Source: Streptomyces roseifaciens (GTDB lineage Bacteria; Actinomycetota; Actinomycetes; Streptomycetales; Streptomycetaceae). Taken from it: a DNA stretch of 64,000 nucleotides. Position 1 is the first letter of the stretch. Each line of letters begins with the position of its first letter. The notes beneath the pieces are model-generated. The model made no database searches and was not told the DNA's origin. It saw only the letters and a program-made list of their open reading frames with translations. The stretch spans positions 2,987,218-3,051,217 of the forward strand of contig NZ_LNBE01000004.1 of NCBI RefSeq assembly GCF_001445655.1, written 5' to 3'. Made by a program: the position numbers and the translations under genes. Below, one piece after another: positions 1-9,220 of the stretch.

Positions 1-1
1 C

Positions 2-757
<756 letters not shown>

Positions 758-772
758 GCGCACTCCGCGCCG

Positions 773-818
773 CACGGGCGCCGGGCGGGCCGGGAAACCG
801 GCCCGCCCGGCGCCCGTG
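773..818 (+). terminator. intrinsic-type hairpin after ilvC
   Basis: Perfect 21-bp inverted repeat, left arm 773-793, right arm 798-818, closed by a GAAA tetraloop. There is no T-run, as is common in high-GC actinobacteria. It lies 15 bases after the ilvC stop and separates ilvC from serA. Confidence 0.85.
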
Positions 819-983
819 GGCGAAGCTCGCGCGACGGCGCGGCAACCGCCGATACACTGCACACCAACAAGCGCGTACCAGGCTCACAGCGTCGTGCGTC
901 TTCCACGCGGCTGCCTGCCCCCTTCACCGCCTGCGGCCGTCGGGACGGCCGTCCGCCATGGACCAGTGAGGACTGAGGACTCC

Positions 984-2588
984 GTGAGCACTGTTTCGCC
1001 CCGCAAACCCGTCGTGCTGATCGCCGAGGAGCTCTCCCCGGCCACCGTCGACGCGCTCGGCCCCGACTTCGAGATCCGGCACTGCAACGGCGCCGACCGC
1101 GCGGAGCTGCTGCCCGCCGTCGCCGACGTCGACGCCGTGCTCGTGCGCAGCGCCACGAAGATCGACGCGGAGGCCATCGCCGCCGCGAAGAAGCTGCGGG
1201 TCGTCGCCCGCGCCGGCGTCGGCCTGGACAACGTCGACGTCTCCGCCGCCACCAAGGCCGGCGTGATGGTCGTGAACGCCCCGACCTCCAACATCGTCAC
1301 CGCCGCCGAGCTCGCCTGCGGCCTGCTCATCGCCACCGCCCGCAACATCCCGCAGGCCAACTCCGCGCTGAAGAACGGCGAGTGGAAGCGCTCCAAGTAC
1401 ACCGGCGTCGAGCTGTCCGAGAAGACCCTCGGCGTCGTCGGCCTCGGCCGGATCGGCGTCCTCGTCGCCCAGCGGATGTCCGCCTTCGGGATGAAGGTCG
1501 TCGCCTACGACCCGTACGTCCAGCCCGCCCGCGCCGCCCAGATGGGCGTCAAGCTGCTGACGCTCGACGAGCTCCTCGAGGTCGCGGACTTCATCACCGT
1601 GCACCTGCCCAAGACGCCCGAGACGCTCGGGCTCATCGGCGACGAGGCCCTGCGCAAGGTCAAGCCCAGCGTCCGGATCGTCAACGCCGCGCGCGGCGGC
1701 ATCGTGGACGAGACGGCGCTCGCCGCGGCGCTCAAGGAGGGCCGCGTCGCGGGCGCGGGCCTCGACGTCTACGCCTCGGAGCCGTGCACCGACTCCCCCC
1801 TCTTCGAGTTCGACAACGTGGTGGCCACCCCGCACCTCGGCGCCTCCACCGGCGAGGCACAGGAGAAGGCCGGCATCGCCGTCGCCCGGTCGGTGCGGCT
1901 CGCCCTCGCCGGAGAGCTGGTGCCGGACGCGGTCAACGTCCAGGGCGGTGTCATCGCCGAGGACGTCAAGCCCGCCCTGCCGCTGGCCGAGAAGCTCGGC
2001 CGGATCTTCACGGCCCTGGCCGGCGAGGTCGCCGTCCGGCTCGACGTCGAGGTCTACGGCGAGCTCACCCAGTACGACGTCAAGGTCCTGGAGCTGTCCG
2101 CCCTCAAGGGCGTCTTCGAGGACGTCGTCGACGAGACGGTCTCCTACGTCAACGCCCCGCTGTTCGCACAGGAGCGCGGCGTCGAGGTGCGGCTGACCAC
2201 CAGCTCCGAGTCGACCGAGCACCGTAACGTGGTGACCGTGCGCGGCACGCTGGCCGGGGGCGACGAGGTCTCCATCTCCGGCACCCTCGCCGGCCCGAAG
2301 AACCAGCAGAAGATCGTCGCCGTGGGCGAGCACGACGTGGACCTCACCCTCGCCGACCACATGGCCTTCTTCCGCTACGCCGACCGCCCCGGCGTCGTCG
2401 GCACCCTGGGCCGCATCCTCGGCGAGGCCGGCATCAACATCGCCGGCATGCAGGTCTCCCGCGCCACGGAGGGCGGCGAGGCGCTCGTCGCCCTCACGGT
2501 CGACGAGTCGGTCACCCCGGCGGTGCTGTCGGAGATCGCCGAGGAGATCGGCGCGGCGTCGGCCCGTGCGGTGAATCTGACGGACTGA
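984..2588 (+). CDS. serA: D-3-phosphoglycerate dehydrogenase
   Basis: Oxidises 3-phosphoglycerate to 3-phosphohydroxypyruvate, the first step of serine synthesis. The 534-residue product is the long actinobacterial/mycobacterial type: 2-hydroxyacid dehydrogenase core with NAD motif VGLGRIG (about residue 150), catalytic Arg/Glu/His region including PHLGAST, an intervening (ASB) domain, and a C-terminal ACT domain (YADRPGVVGTLGRILGEAGINIAGM) that usually senses serine. The frame is open further upstream, but GTG at 984 (VSTVSPRKPVVLIAEE) fits the family start; sequence before it has no family similarity I recognise. It follows ilvC after a terminator and is followed by its own hairpin, so it is probably monocistronic. 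Confidence 0.96.
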   Translation: MSTVSPRKPVVLIAEELSPATVDALGPDFEIRHCNGADRAELLPAVADVDAVLVRSATKIDAEAIAAAKKLRVVARAGVGLDNVDVSAATKAGVMVVNAPTSNIVTAAELACGLLIATARNIPQANSALKNGEWKRSKYTGVELSEKTLGVVGLGRIGVLVAQRMSAFGMKVVAYDPYVQPARAAQMGVKLLTLDELLEVADFITVHLPKTPETLGLIGDEALRKVKPSVRIVNAARGGIVDETALAAALKEGRVAGAGLDVYASEPCTDSPLFEFDNVVATPHLGASTGEAQEKAGIAVARSVRLALAGELVPDAVNVQGGVIAEDVKPALPLAEKLGRIFTALAGEVAVRLDVEVYGELTQYDVKVLELSALKGVFEDVVDETVSYVNAPLFAQERGVEVRLTTSSESTEHRNVVTVRGTLAGGDEVSISGTLAGPKNQQKIVAVGEHDVDLTLADHMAFFRYADRPGVVGTLGRILGEAGINIAGMQVSRATEGGEALVALTVDESVTPAVLSEIAEEIGAASARAVNLTD

Positions 2589-2637
2589 CGGATCGTCGGA
2601 CCGGCGGATCGTCGGACCGAGGTACGGAAGCGCCCTC

Positions 2638-2675
2638 GGCAGGCCCGGCAGCCCCTCGGGGCGGCCGGGCCTGCC
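2638..2675 (+). terminator. hairpin after serA
   Basis: Inverted repeat GGCAGGCCCGGC / GCCGGGCCTGCC (2638-2649 and 2664-2675) with a smaller hairpin in its loop. No T-run. Just before it a 15-bp unit is repeated directly at 2589-2603 and 2605-2619, starting at the serA stop codon. Confidence 0.75.
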
Positions 2676-2776
2676 GTCCGTACGGGACAGGGGAGTTCGG
2701 CCTGCGGCCGCGGCGCCCCCATCGGCGGCGGGACGCGCCTTCCGCCGCACCCCGCGGCTCTCCTAGCCTTCCCGTC

Positions 2777-3676
2777 ATGGGTGTACTGGAACAGCCCGCG
2801 GCTCCGGCGTCCGCCCCGTACCGCCGGATCGCCGCCGAACTCCGCGCCCGCATCGCCTCCGGGGAGATCGGCCCGGGGGAGAAGGTCCCCTCCGTGCGGC
2901 GGATCGCCCAGGAGTGGGGCGTCGCGACGGCGACCGCGGCCAAGGTCCTGTCGGTGCTGCGCGAGGAGGGCGTGGTGCGGGCGGTGCCCGGGGTCGGCAC
3001 CGTCGTGGCCGCCCCGTGCGGCGGGGCGGGGCCGGAGGAGGGGGCCTGCGCGGAGCGCAACGGGCGGCCGCCCCGTGCGGCAGGTGCGCCGAGGGCGCTC
3101 ACCCCTGAGCGCATCGTGCGGACGGCGATCGCGCTGGCCGACGCCCACGGCGCCGCGGCCCTGTCCATGCGCGCCCTCGCGGCCGAACTCGGCGTCCCCA
3201 CCATGGCGTTGTACCGGCACGTGCCGGGCAAGGACGACCTCGTCGCCCGGATGGCGGACACCGCCTTCGGCGAGTGCGGCCCGCCCGGAGGCTCGCCCGG
3301 CGACTGGCGCGGCCGCCTGTACGCGGCCGCCCGGTACCAGTGGGCCGTCTACCGCCGTCATCCGTGGCTGGCCAGGGCCATGGTGTCCGTCCCCCGCCCA
3401 CGGCTCCCCGCGTGCGCCACCGGCCCCATGGAGCGGGCGATGGCTCCGGCGCCGGGGCCCGGGCCGGGCCTGGAGGCGGGCGCGGTGGTCCGCATCGGGG
3501 TCACGGTCGCCGGGTACGTGCGCGGCGTGGCCGTGAACCTGGAGGACGGGGCCGCCGCCCGGCGGGCACGGGGCGGCACCGATGCCGACCTGGACGCAAT
3601 GTTCGAGTTCGGGCTGGCCCGGCTGCTGGACGGGCTGAGCGCGTACGTCGAGCAGCGGCACGGCGGCTGTTCGTAG
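2777..3676 (+). CDS. hybrid transcriptional regulator, GntR-type winged helix fused to TetR-type HTH
   Basis: A 299-residue protein with two DNA-binding modules. Residues about 15-75 (YRRIAAELRARIASGEIGPGEKVPSVRRIAQEWGV...) are a GntR winged helix with a typical GTVVAAP end. After a Gly/Ala/Arg linker, residues about 110-160 (LTPERIVRTAIALADAHGAAALSMRALAAELGV and MALYRHV) are a TetR HTH, followed by a TetR ligand domain. This arrangement is known in actinobacteria; the ligand cannot be told. No Shine-Dalgarno is present, but TAGCCT at 2764-2769 sits at the right distance from the ATG for a leaderless mRNA. The next gene is a convergent MFS pump that has its own TetR, so the target is uncertain. 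Confidence 0.85.
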   Translation: MGVLEQPAAPASAPYRRIAAELRARIASGEIGPGEKVPSVRRIAQEWGVATATAAKVLSVLREEGVVRAVPGVGTVVAAPCGGAGPEEGACAERNGRPPRAAGAPRALTPERIVRTAIALADAHGAAALSMRALAAELGVPTMALYRHVPGKDDLVARMADTAFGECGPPGGSPGDWRGRLYAAARYQWAVYRRHPWLARAMVSVPRPRLPACATGPMERAMAPAPGPGPGLEAGAVVRIGVTVAGYVRGVAVNLEDGAAARRARGGTDADLDAMFEFGLARLLDGLSAYVEQRHGGCS

Positions 3677-3874
3677 GGGGCTGCTGCGGGGGTTGCCGGT
3701 CGGGCGCCCCGTGCGGGTTGCGGGGCGGCCGCAGCCTCCGGGCGGCTGTCGGCGGGCGCACCTGCCGGACACTCCCCGCCGCAGCGGTGCGCTACTGCAT
3801 AGCGGCGCTGCCCGGCGGCGCAGAGCCTGGCGGCGGGCGCCCACCGGCCAGGCGCCGCCCCATGCGGCCCCCGG

Positions 3875-5404
3875 TCAGGCGCCCCGTGCCGCGCGCAGAG
3901 CGGCCACCGTGATCGTGGCGGAGAGCAGCAGGACGGCCGTTCCGCCGACGGCGGCCACGTTCATGCCGTGGGTGAAGGCCTCGCGCGAGGTGGCCAGGAC
4001 CGCCTCGCCGGCCCGCCCGGGGAGGTGTGCGGCGACGGCCGCCGCCCCGCCGAGGGTCTCGCGGGCCGCGTCCAGCGCCCCGTGCGGCAGGTCCGCGGGC
4101 AGGCCGTCCGCCATGTCGCGGCGGTAGACGGCCACGCCCACGCTGCCGAAGAGCGCCATGCCCAGGGCCCCGCCCAGCTCCTGGCCGGTCTCCAGCAGGG
4201 AGGCCGCGCTGCCCGCCTTCTCCGGCGGGGCGCTGCCGAGCGCCATGTCGTTGACCAGGGCCATGACCACGACGATGCCGGAGCCGATGACCGAGGACCC
4301 GGCCAGCGTCAGGGCCAGGGAGTCCGTTCCGACCCCCGCCAGCAGCCCGTAGCCGGCGGCCGCGACGACGAAACCGGCCGCCATGACGTAGGCCTTGGGA
4401 GCCCGCTGCCCGGCCGCGGCGGCGAGCGGGGCGGCGCAGCCGACCGCCACGGAGGGGATGACGCCCCACAGCGCCGCCTCCAGCGGGCCCTTGCCGAGCA
4501 CGGACTGCAGGTACTGCGTGGTGAAGTAGGCCGAGCCCATCATGCCGAACGTGGCCAGCGTGTTGATCCCGACGCCCGCCCCGAAGGCGCGGTGGCGGAA
4601 CAGCTCGCGGCTGATCATCGCGTCGCCCCGGCTGCGCTGCCGCCGCACGAACGCGGCGCCGATCAGCAGGCCGGCGGCCACGCACGCCGCGGGCGCCACC
4701 GCGAAACCCTCCGCGGCGATCTCCTTGACCCCGTAGATCACGGGGATCACGGCGCCGATCGACAGCGGCACGCTCAGCAGGTCGAACCGGCCCGGGCGCG
4801 GGTCCTTGGACTCCGGTACGAGCAGCGGCGCGAGCACCAGCAGCAGCACCATCGCGGGCACGTTGACGAGGAACGCCGAGCCCCACCAGAAGTGCTCCAG
4901 CAGCACCCCGCCGAGCACCGAACCGAGCGCGATGCCGCCCGCCATGGCGCCCGACCAGATGCCGATCGCCTTGGTGCGCTGCCGGTCGTCGTGGAACAGG
5001 TTGCGCACCAGCGCCATGGTCGAGGGCATCAGGGTGGCCCCGCCCAGGCCCAGCACGGCGCGTGCGGCTATCAGCGTCTCCGCGCTCTCCGCGTACGCGG
5101 CGAAGACCGACGCGACGCCGAAGGCGCACGCTCCGGCCAGCAGCAGCCTGCGGCGGCCGATGCGGTCCCCGAGCGCCCCCATGGTGATCAGCAGCCCGGC
5201 GAGGGCGAAGGCGTAGCTGTCGAAGATCCACAGCTGCTGGGTGCCGGTCGGCTCCAGCTCCCGGCCGATGGCCGGCATGGCGAAGAAGAGGACGGAGACG
5301 TCCATCGAGACCAGGAGGAGAGGCAGCAGGAGGACGACGAAGGCCGTCCACTCCTTGCGGCCCGCGAGGGTTCGGACGGGCGGGGTCGCCAGTGGGGTCG
5401 TCAT
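3875..5404 (-). CDS. MFS drug-efflux transporter, DHA2 (14-TM) family
   Basis: A 509-residue integral membrane protein, probably a proton-coupled exporter of drugs or metabolites in the QacA/EmrB/LfrA group. The N-terminus (WTAFVVLLLPLLLVSMDVSV) opens the first helix; motif A-like GALGDRIGRRRLLLAG follows helix 2 to 3, and motif C-like GGIALGSVLGGVLLEH lies in helix 5. Hydrophobic segments continue to the C-terminus at about 14 helices. The divergently transcribed TetR gene at 5514 and the palindrome-rich 109-bp spacer strongly suggest TetR repression relieved by a substrate of the pump. The substrate is not predictable from sequence. Confidence 0.92.
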   Translation of the reverse strand: MTTPLATPPVRTLAGRKEWTAFVVLLLPLLLVSMDVSVLFFAMPAIGRELEPTGTQQLWIFDSYAFALAGLLITMGALGDRIGRRRLLLAGACAFGVASVFAAYAESAETLIAARAVLGLGGATLMPSTMALVRNLFHDDRQRTKAIGIWSGAMAGGIALGSVLGGVLLEHFWWGSAFLVNVPAMVLLLVLAPLLVPESKDPRPGRFDLLSVPLSIGAVIPVIYGVKEIAAEGFAVAPAACVAAGLLIGAAFVRRQRSRGDAMISRELFRHRAFGAGVGINTLATFGMMGSAYFTTQYLQSVLGKGPLEAALWGVIPSVAVGCAAPLAAAAGQRAPKAYVMAAGFVVAAAGYGLLAGVGTDSLALTLAGSSVIGSGIVVVMALVNDMALGSAPPEKAGSAASLLETGQELGGALGMALFGSVGVAVYRRDMADGLPADLPHGALDAARETLGGAAAVAAHLPGRAGEAVLATSREAFTHGMNVAAVGGTAVLLLSATITVAALRAARGA

Positions 5405-5429
5405 GAGCAGCGAATATACGCACGTCTTA

Positions 5430-5490
5430 AACGCTTGTCTATGACGCTTGTATAAGACGAACGTCTCGTACGGTCGTCTAGGACAGGCGT
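5430..5490. promoter_or_regulatory. probable TetR operator cluster in pump/regulator spacer
   Basis: The spacer between the two divergent genes is dense in symmetry. AGACG-AA-CGTCT (5455-5466) is an exact inverted repeat, the flanks ACGCTTGTC (from 5430) and GACAGGCGT (to 5490) mirror each other with one change, and ACGCTTGT is directly repeated at 5430 and 5444. This fits a TetR dimer or pair of dimers shutting off both promoters. The pairing to the adjacent TetR is inference. Confidence 0.65.
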
Positions 5491-5513
5491 ATGGCCGCGG
5501 CTAGGCTGCCGGC

Positions 5514-6128
5514 ATGGGACATCGCGAAGATCTGCTCGACGGCGCCAAGCGCTGTCTGCTCGAGAAGGGCTGGACGCGCACCACGGCGCGCGACATCGTG
5601 GCCGCCTCAGGGGCCAACCTCGCCTCCATCGGCTACCACTACGGCTCGAAGGAAGCGCTGATGACGGAGGCGTTTCTGCAGCTGACCGCGGACTGGGTCG
5701 ACGGGGAGGCGCCCACGATCGCCTCGGCGGCGGACCCGGAGGCGCCGCGCGAGGAGCGCCTCGCCGCCACGCTGGACGCGGTGATCGCGGGCTTCGCGAA
5801 GGACCGCGAGTTCTGGTCGGCGCAGCTCGAGGTGATCGGTCAGCTGGTGAAGAACCCTGAGCTCAGGGCGAAGTTCGCCGCGGTGCAGCCCGCCGGGCGC
5901 GAGGGCATGGTGGCGCTGTTCGAAGGCGTCGACGACAGCGAGGTCGGCCCGGAGGCGACCCGCACGGCGGGCGCCTTCTACTACGCCCTGTTCGTGGGGC
6001 TGTGGATGCAGTGGCTGATCGACCCCGCCGCGGCGCCGACCGGCAGGGAGATCGTCGAGGGCGCCCGGCGGGTGCTCGCGGACACGGTGCTGGACGCGCC
6101 GGAGGAGGCGGAAGGGGCGGAAGGCTGA
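5514..6128 (+). CDS. TetR/AcrR-family regulator of the adjacent efflux pump
   Basis: A 204-residue repressor. Residues 1-50 form the TetR helix-turn-helix (REDLLDGAKRCLLEKGWTRTTARDIVAASGANLASIGYHYGSKEALM); the rest is an all-helical effector domain ending in an acidic tail. It is divergent from the DHA2 pump at 3875-5404 and separated by the operator cluster. There is no Shine-Dalgarno; TAGGCT at 5502-5507 is spaced for transcription to begin at the ATG (leaderless). Probably represses itself and the pump in the absence of inducer. Confidence 0.9.
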   Translation: MGHREDLLDGAKRCLLEKGWTRTTARDIVAASGANLASIGYHYGSKEALMTEAFLQLTADWVDGEAPTIASAADPEAPREERLAATLDAVIAGFAKDREFWSAQLEVIGQLVKNPELRAKFAAVQPAGREGMVALFEGVDDSEVGPEATRTAGAFYYALFVGLWMQWLIDPAAAPTGREIVEGARRVLADTVLDAPEEAEGAEG

Positions 6129-6180
6129 CGGGCGCCGCCCGGTCCGCCCCGCGCCGGGCTCGGCGGCAGGGCGGCCGGGC

Positions 6181-6801
6181 TCAGCGGTAGGAGTCGATCA
6201 GGCGCGCCAGATGGCGCCCCGCGATCAGCAAGGGCTCCTCGCTGCGGGCGATCTGGGCCGTCAGCTCGGCGCCCTCCAGCGTGTTGATCACCGTGTGCGC
6301 GAGCTCGCGGGCGTCCTGCGCGGCGAAGCCGGCGGCGAGGAGCCTGTCGTGCACCAGGCCCCGCCAGCGCTCGAACGCCTCGGCGGCCGCCGACCGGATG
6401 CCGGGGGCGTTCGCGGCGGCGCCCAGGGACGTGGCGGTGACGGGACAGCCGTCCAGCCAGTCGGAGGCGCGCAGCTCCGCGGCGACGAGCCCGGCGACGG
6501 CGACCACCGCCTCGGCCGGGTCCGGCCGGCTCTCCAGCGCCGTGCGCAGCATGCCGGCGAACTCCCGGTCGCCGTGCCGGATCGCCTCGGTGGCGAGCTC
6601 CTGCTTGCCGCCGGGGAAGAAGTGGTAGACCGACCCGAGCGTGGCGTTCGCCTCCCGGGAGATCTGCTTGATGCCGGTGCCCTCGTAGCCCTGGCGCTGC
6701 ATCAGCCGGGACGTCGCGCGGACGATCCGCTCGCGCGTGCCGAGGCCGGCGTCGGGTCCCGCGGCGGTTTCGTCGTGGTCGTGCTCCGGCGTGGTCTTCA
6801 C
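6181..6801 (-). CDS. TetR-family regulator (LmrA/YxaF-like) divergent from the reductase gene
   Basis: A 206-residue repressor starting at GTG 6801. The HTH (ERIVRATSRLMQRQGYEGTGIKQISREANATLGSVYHFFPGGKQEL) with the VYHFFPGGK turn is characteristic of the LmrA/YxaF subgroup. The C-terminal half is a TetR_C helical domain with WLDGCPVTATSL, also typical of that group. A 16-bp perfect palindrome starts 18 bases upstream of its start, and a second copy precedes the divergent enzyme gene at 6896, so it very probably controls both. Confidence 0.92.
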   Translation of the reverse strand: MKTTPEHDHDETAAGPDAGLGTRERIVRATSRLMQRQGYEGTGIKQISREANATLGSVYHFFPGGKQELATEAIRHGDREFAGMLRTALESRPDPAEAVVAVAGLVAAELRASDWLDGCPVTATSLGAAANAPGIRSAAAEAFERWRGLVHDRLLAAGFAAQDARELAHTVINTLEGAELTAQIARSEEPLLIAGRHLARLIDSYR

Positions 6802-6818
6802 CCTCCCGAGAATATAGG

Positions 6819-6834
6819 TAGAGCGTTCGCTCTA
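6819..6834. promoter_or_regulatory. TetR operator, copy 1 (perfect palindrome)
   Basis: TAGAGCG-TT-CGCTCTA is an exact 7+2+7 inverted repeat, 17 bases before the start of the minus-strand TetR gene. The TAGA(A/G)CG half-site style is common for TetR operators. A near-identical copy lies 46 bp away. Confidence 0.8.
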
Positions 6835-6864
6835 GAGGCGTGCTACGTTGATGCCGTCACTAGA

Positions 6865-6880
6865 TAGAGCGTTCGTTCTA
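6865..6880. promoter_or_regulatory. TetR operator, copy 2 (one mismatch)
   Basis: TAGAGCG-TT-CGTTCTA repeats the element at 6819 with one base change and lies 15 bases before the ATG of the plus-strand enzyme gene. Two copies 46 bp apart suggest separate dimers on the two divergent promoters. Confidence 0.8.
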
Positions 6881-6895
6881 GAGGGGTGTGGATTC

Positions 6896-7771
6896 ATGGT
6901 TTCCGCGGACAAGCGAGCAGTGACCGTCATCGGCCTCGGCCCCATGGGGCAGGCGATGGCGGGGGCGTACCTGGACGCCGGCTACGAGGTGACGGTCTGG
7001 AACCGCACCGCCGCCAAGGCCGACGCCCTGGCCGCACGGGGCGCGCACCGCGCGGCCGGCGTCGAGGAGGCGCTGGCCGCGAACGGGCTGGTGGTGCTGA
7101 GCCTGACCGACTACGACGCGATGTACGCGCTCCTGGAGCCCGCCGCGGGCTCCCTGGCCGGCCGGGTCCTGGTGAACCTCAGCTCGGACACCCCGGAGCG
7201 GGCCCGCGAGGCCGCCGCGTGGGCCGCCCGGCACGGGGCCGAGCACCTCACGGGCGGGGTGCAGGTGCCGCCTTCCGGCATCGGCAAGCCGGAGTCGTCC
7301 ACCTTCTACAGCGGCCCCAAGGAGGTCTTCGAGGCGCACGAGGCCGCCCTGAAGGTGCTCACCGGAACCGACTACCGGGGCACCGACCCCGGCCGGGCCG
7401 CGCTGTTCTACCAGATCCAGATGGACATGTTCTGGACCGCGATGCTCAGCTACCTGCACGCCACCGCGATCACCGCCGCGAACGGCATCACGGCGCAGGA
7501 GTTCCTGCCGTACGCGCAGTCCACGATGGCCTCGATCCCGGGCTTCCTCGCGTTCTACGCCCCGCGCATCGACGCCGGGCGGCACGACGGCGACGTCGAC
7601 AAGCTCGCCATGGGGGTGGCCAGCATCGACCACGTCGTCCACACCGCCGAGGGCTCGGGGGTCGACGCCGCCCTGCCGGCCGCGGTCCGGGAGGTCTTCC
7701 GGCGCGGCGTGGAGCGCGGCCACGGGGACGACAGCTTCACCCGTCTGCTGGAGGTCTTCAAGGCCGGCTGA
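6896..7771 (+). CDS. NAD(P)-binding oxidoreductase, imine-reductase-like
   Basis: A 291-residue enzyme of the 6-phosphogluconate/3-hydroxyisobutyrate dehydrogenase superfamily. The N-terminal Rossmann motif VIGLGPMGQAMAGAY and VWNRT (NADPH preference) is followed by NLSSDTPERAREAAAWA and VPPSGIGKPE, and the protein ends with GHGDDSF. These match the imine reductase group as I know it, which reduces cyclic imines; the native substrate is unknown. The helical dimer domain starts near residue 165. ATG 6896 is preceded by GAGGGG at 9 bases. It is divergent from a TetR gene and preceded by that repressor's operator, so it is probably inducible. Confidence 0.82.
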   Translation: MVSADKRAVTVIGLGPMGQAMAGAYLDAGYEVTVWNRTAAKADALAARGAHRAAGVEEALAANGLVVLSLTDYDAMYALLEPAAGSLAGRVLVNLSSDTPERAREAAAWAARHGAEHLTGGVQVPPSGIGKPESSTFYSGPKEVFEAHEAALKVLTGTDYRGTDPGRAALFYQIQMDMFWTAMLSYLHATAITAANGITAQEFLPYAQSTMASIPGFLAFYAPRIDAGRHDGDVDKLAMGVASIDHVVHTAEGSGVDAALPAAVREVFRRGVERGHGDDSFTRLLEVFKAG

Positions 7772-7983
7772 GTGCCTCCGGGGCGAGCCGGGCGGGCTGG
7801 GCCGAACGGGGGTGCGCCGAACGTACTGAAGGCGGCAAAGGTGTGGTCACGGGCCGAATTCGGGAGCTTGTCGGGCGTTGTCCGCGATATGGCCGGATTG
7901 CTCGTAGCCCGAACCTCGAAAGAGGCTTGGACTGGATGAACCGGATGTAGAGGACAACAGTCCGAACGCCTGGAAGGAAGCAC

Positions 7984-9198
7984 ATGACCGACATCGGGAT
8001 CCAGCCCACCACCTCATCGGCTCCCTCCTTCCCCAGCGACCGCACCTGCCCCTATCAGCCGCCCGCGAGGCACCAGGACCTGGCCGCCCGCGGACCGCTG
8101 ACGCGCGTCACCCTGTACGACGGGCGCGTGGTGTGGCTGGTGACGGGCCACACCGAGGCCCGCGCCCTGCTCACGGACCCCCGCGTCTCGTCCAACCGTC
8201 AGAATCCGGCCTTTCCCGTACTCGCCCCGCGCGCCGAGAACCAGGCGTCCGTGGTGATCCCGCTCCTCGGCGTGGACGACCCCGAACACGCCCGGCAGCG
8301 CCGCATGCTGATCCCCCGCTTCAGCCTCAAGCGGGCCGCCGCCATGCGGCCCCGCATCCGGAGCATCGTCGACGGCCTCATCGACACCATGCTCGCCAAG
8401 GGCGACAGCGCGGAACTCGTCTCCGCGTACGCCCTGCCCGTGCCCTCCATGGTGATCTGCACCCTGCTCGGCGTCCCCTACGACGACCACGACTTCTTCG
8501 AGGCGTGCTCCCGGCGGATGCTGGCGGCGCCGACCGCCGCGGAGGCCACCGCCGCCCGCGACGACCTGCGCGACTACCTCCACCGGCTCGTGGACCGCAA
8601 GGAGGCCGAGCCCGGCGACGGCCTGCTCGACGAGCTCATCGCCGACCGCCTCGCCGACGGCCAGGTCGACCGCGACGAACTGGTCATGATGGCGCTGCTG
8701 TTGCTCGTCGCCGGCCACGAGACCACGTCCAACATGATCGCGCTCGGCGTGTACACCCTTCTCGAACACCCTGACGAGCTCGCCGCCCTGCGCGCCGAAC
8801 CCGGCCTCATGCCCGCTGCTGTGGAGGAGCTGCTGCGCTTCCTGTCCATCGCCGACGGCTTGATACGGGTCGCCACGGAGGACATCGAGATCGGCGGGCG
8901 GACCGTGCGCACCGGCGACGGCGTCATGATCGGCACGTCCGTCGTCAACCGCGACGCCGGCGCCTACGCCGACCCCGACGCCCTGGACGTCCGCCGCTCG
9001 GCCCGCCACCACGTCGCGTTCGGCTACGGCGTCCACCAGTGCCTGGGGCAGAACCTGGCCCGCGCCGAGATGGAGATCGCCCTGTCCGCGCTCTTCACCC
9101 GTATCCCGGGCCTGCGCCTCGCCGTTGCTCCCGGCGAGGTGTCCGTCAAGCCCGGCGACACCCTGCAAGGACTCCTCGCTCTCCCGGTCGCCTGGTGA
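7984..9198 (+). CDS. cytochrome P450, CYP105-like
   Basis: A 404-residue soluble bacterial P450 monooxygenase. I-helix oxygen-activating motif AGHETT (about residue 245), K-helix ELLR, and heme-binding FGYGVHQCLGQNLARAE with the Cys ligand near residue 353 are all present. The HQCLGQNLAR form is characteristic of CYP105. A strong Shine-Dalgarno (GGAAGGAAG) precedes ATG 7984. The ferredoxin gene follows after 22 bases and presumably supplies electrons; no ferredoxin reductase is nearby. CYP105 enzymes act on xenobiotics or secondary metabolites; substrate not predictable. Confidence 0.95.
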   Translation: MTDIGIQPTTSSAPSFPSDRTCPYQPPARHQDLAARGPLTRVTLYDGRVVWLVTGHTEARALLTDPRVSSNRQNPAFPVLAPRAENQASVVIPLLGVDDPEHARQRRMLIPRFSLKRAAAMRPRIRSIVDGLIDTMLAKGDSAELVSAYALPVPSMVICTLLGVPYDDHDFFEACSRRMLAAPTAAEATAARDDLRDYLHRLVDRKEAEPGDGLLDELIADRLADGQVDRDELVMMALLLLVAGHETTSNMIALGVYTLLEHPDELAALRAEPGLMPAAVEELLRFLSIADGLIRVATEDIEIGGRTVRTGDGVMIGTSVVNRDAGAYADPDALDVRRSARHHVAFGYGVHQCLGQNLARAEMEIALSALFTRIPGLRLAVAPGEVSVKPGDTLQGLLALPVAW

Positions 9199-9220
9199 GC
9201 CCGTCGAAACGGAATCCGCC

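Noticed and set aside
2589..2619. 15-bp direct repeat after serA as an attachment site
   Set aside because: Tandem, one base apart, with no integrase or tRNA nearby; more likely slippage.
924..2750. Long minus-strand frame antisense to serA
   Set aside because: Gly/Asp/Val-rich shadow created by high third-position GC; serA on the other strand has full family motifs.
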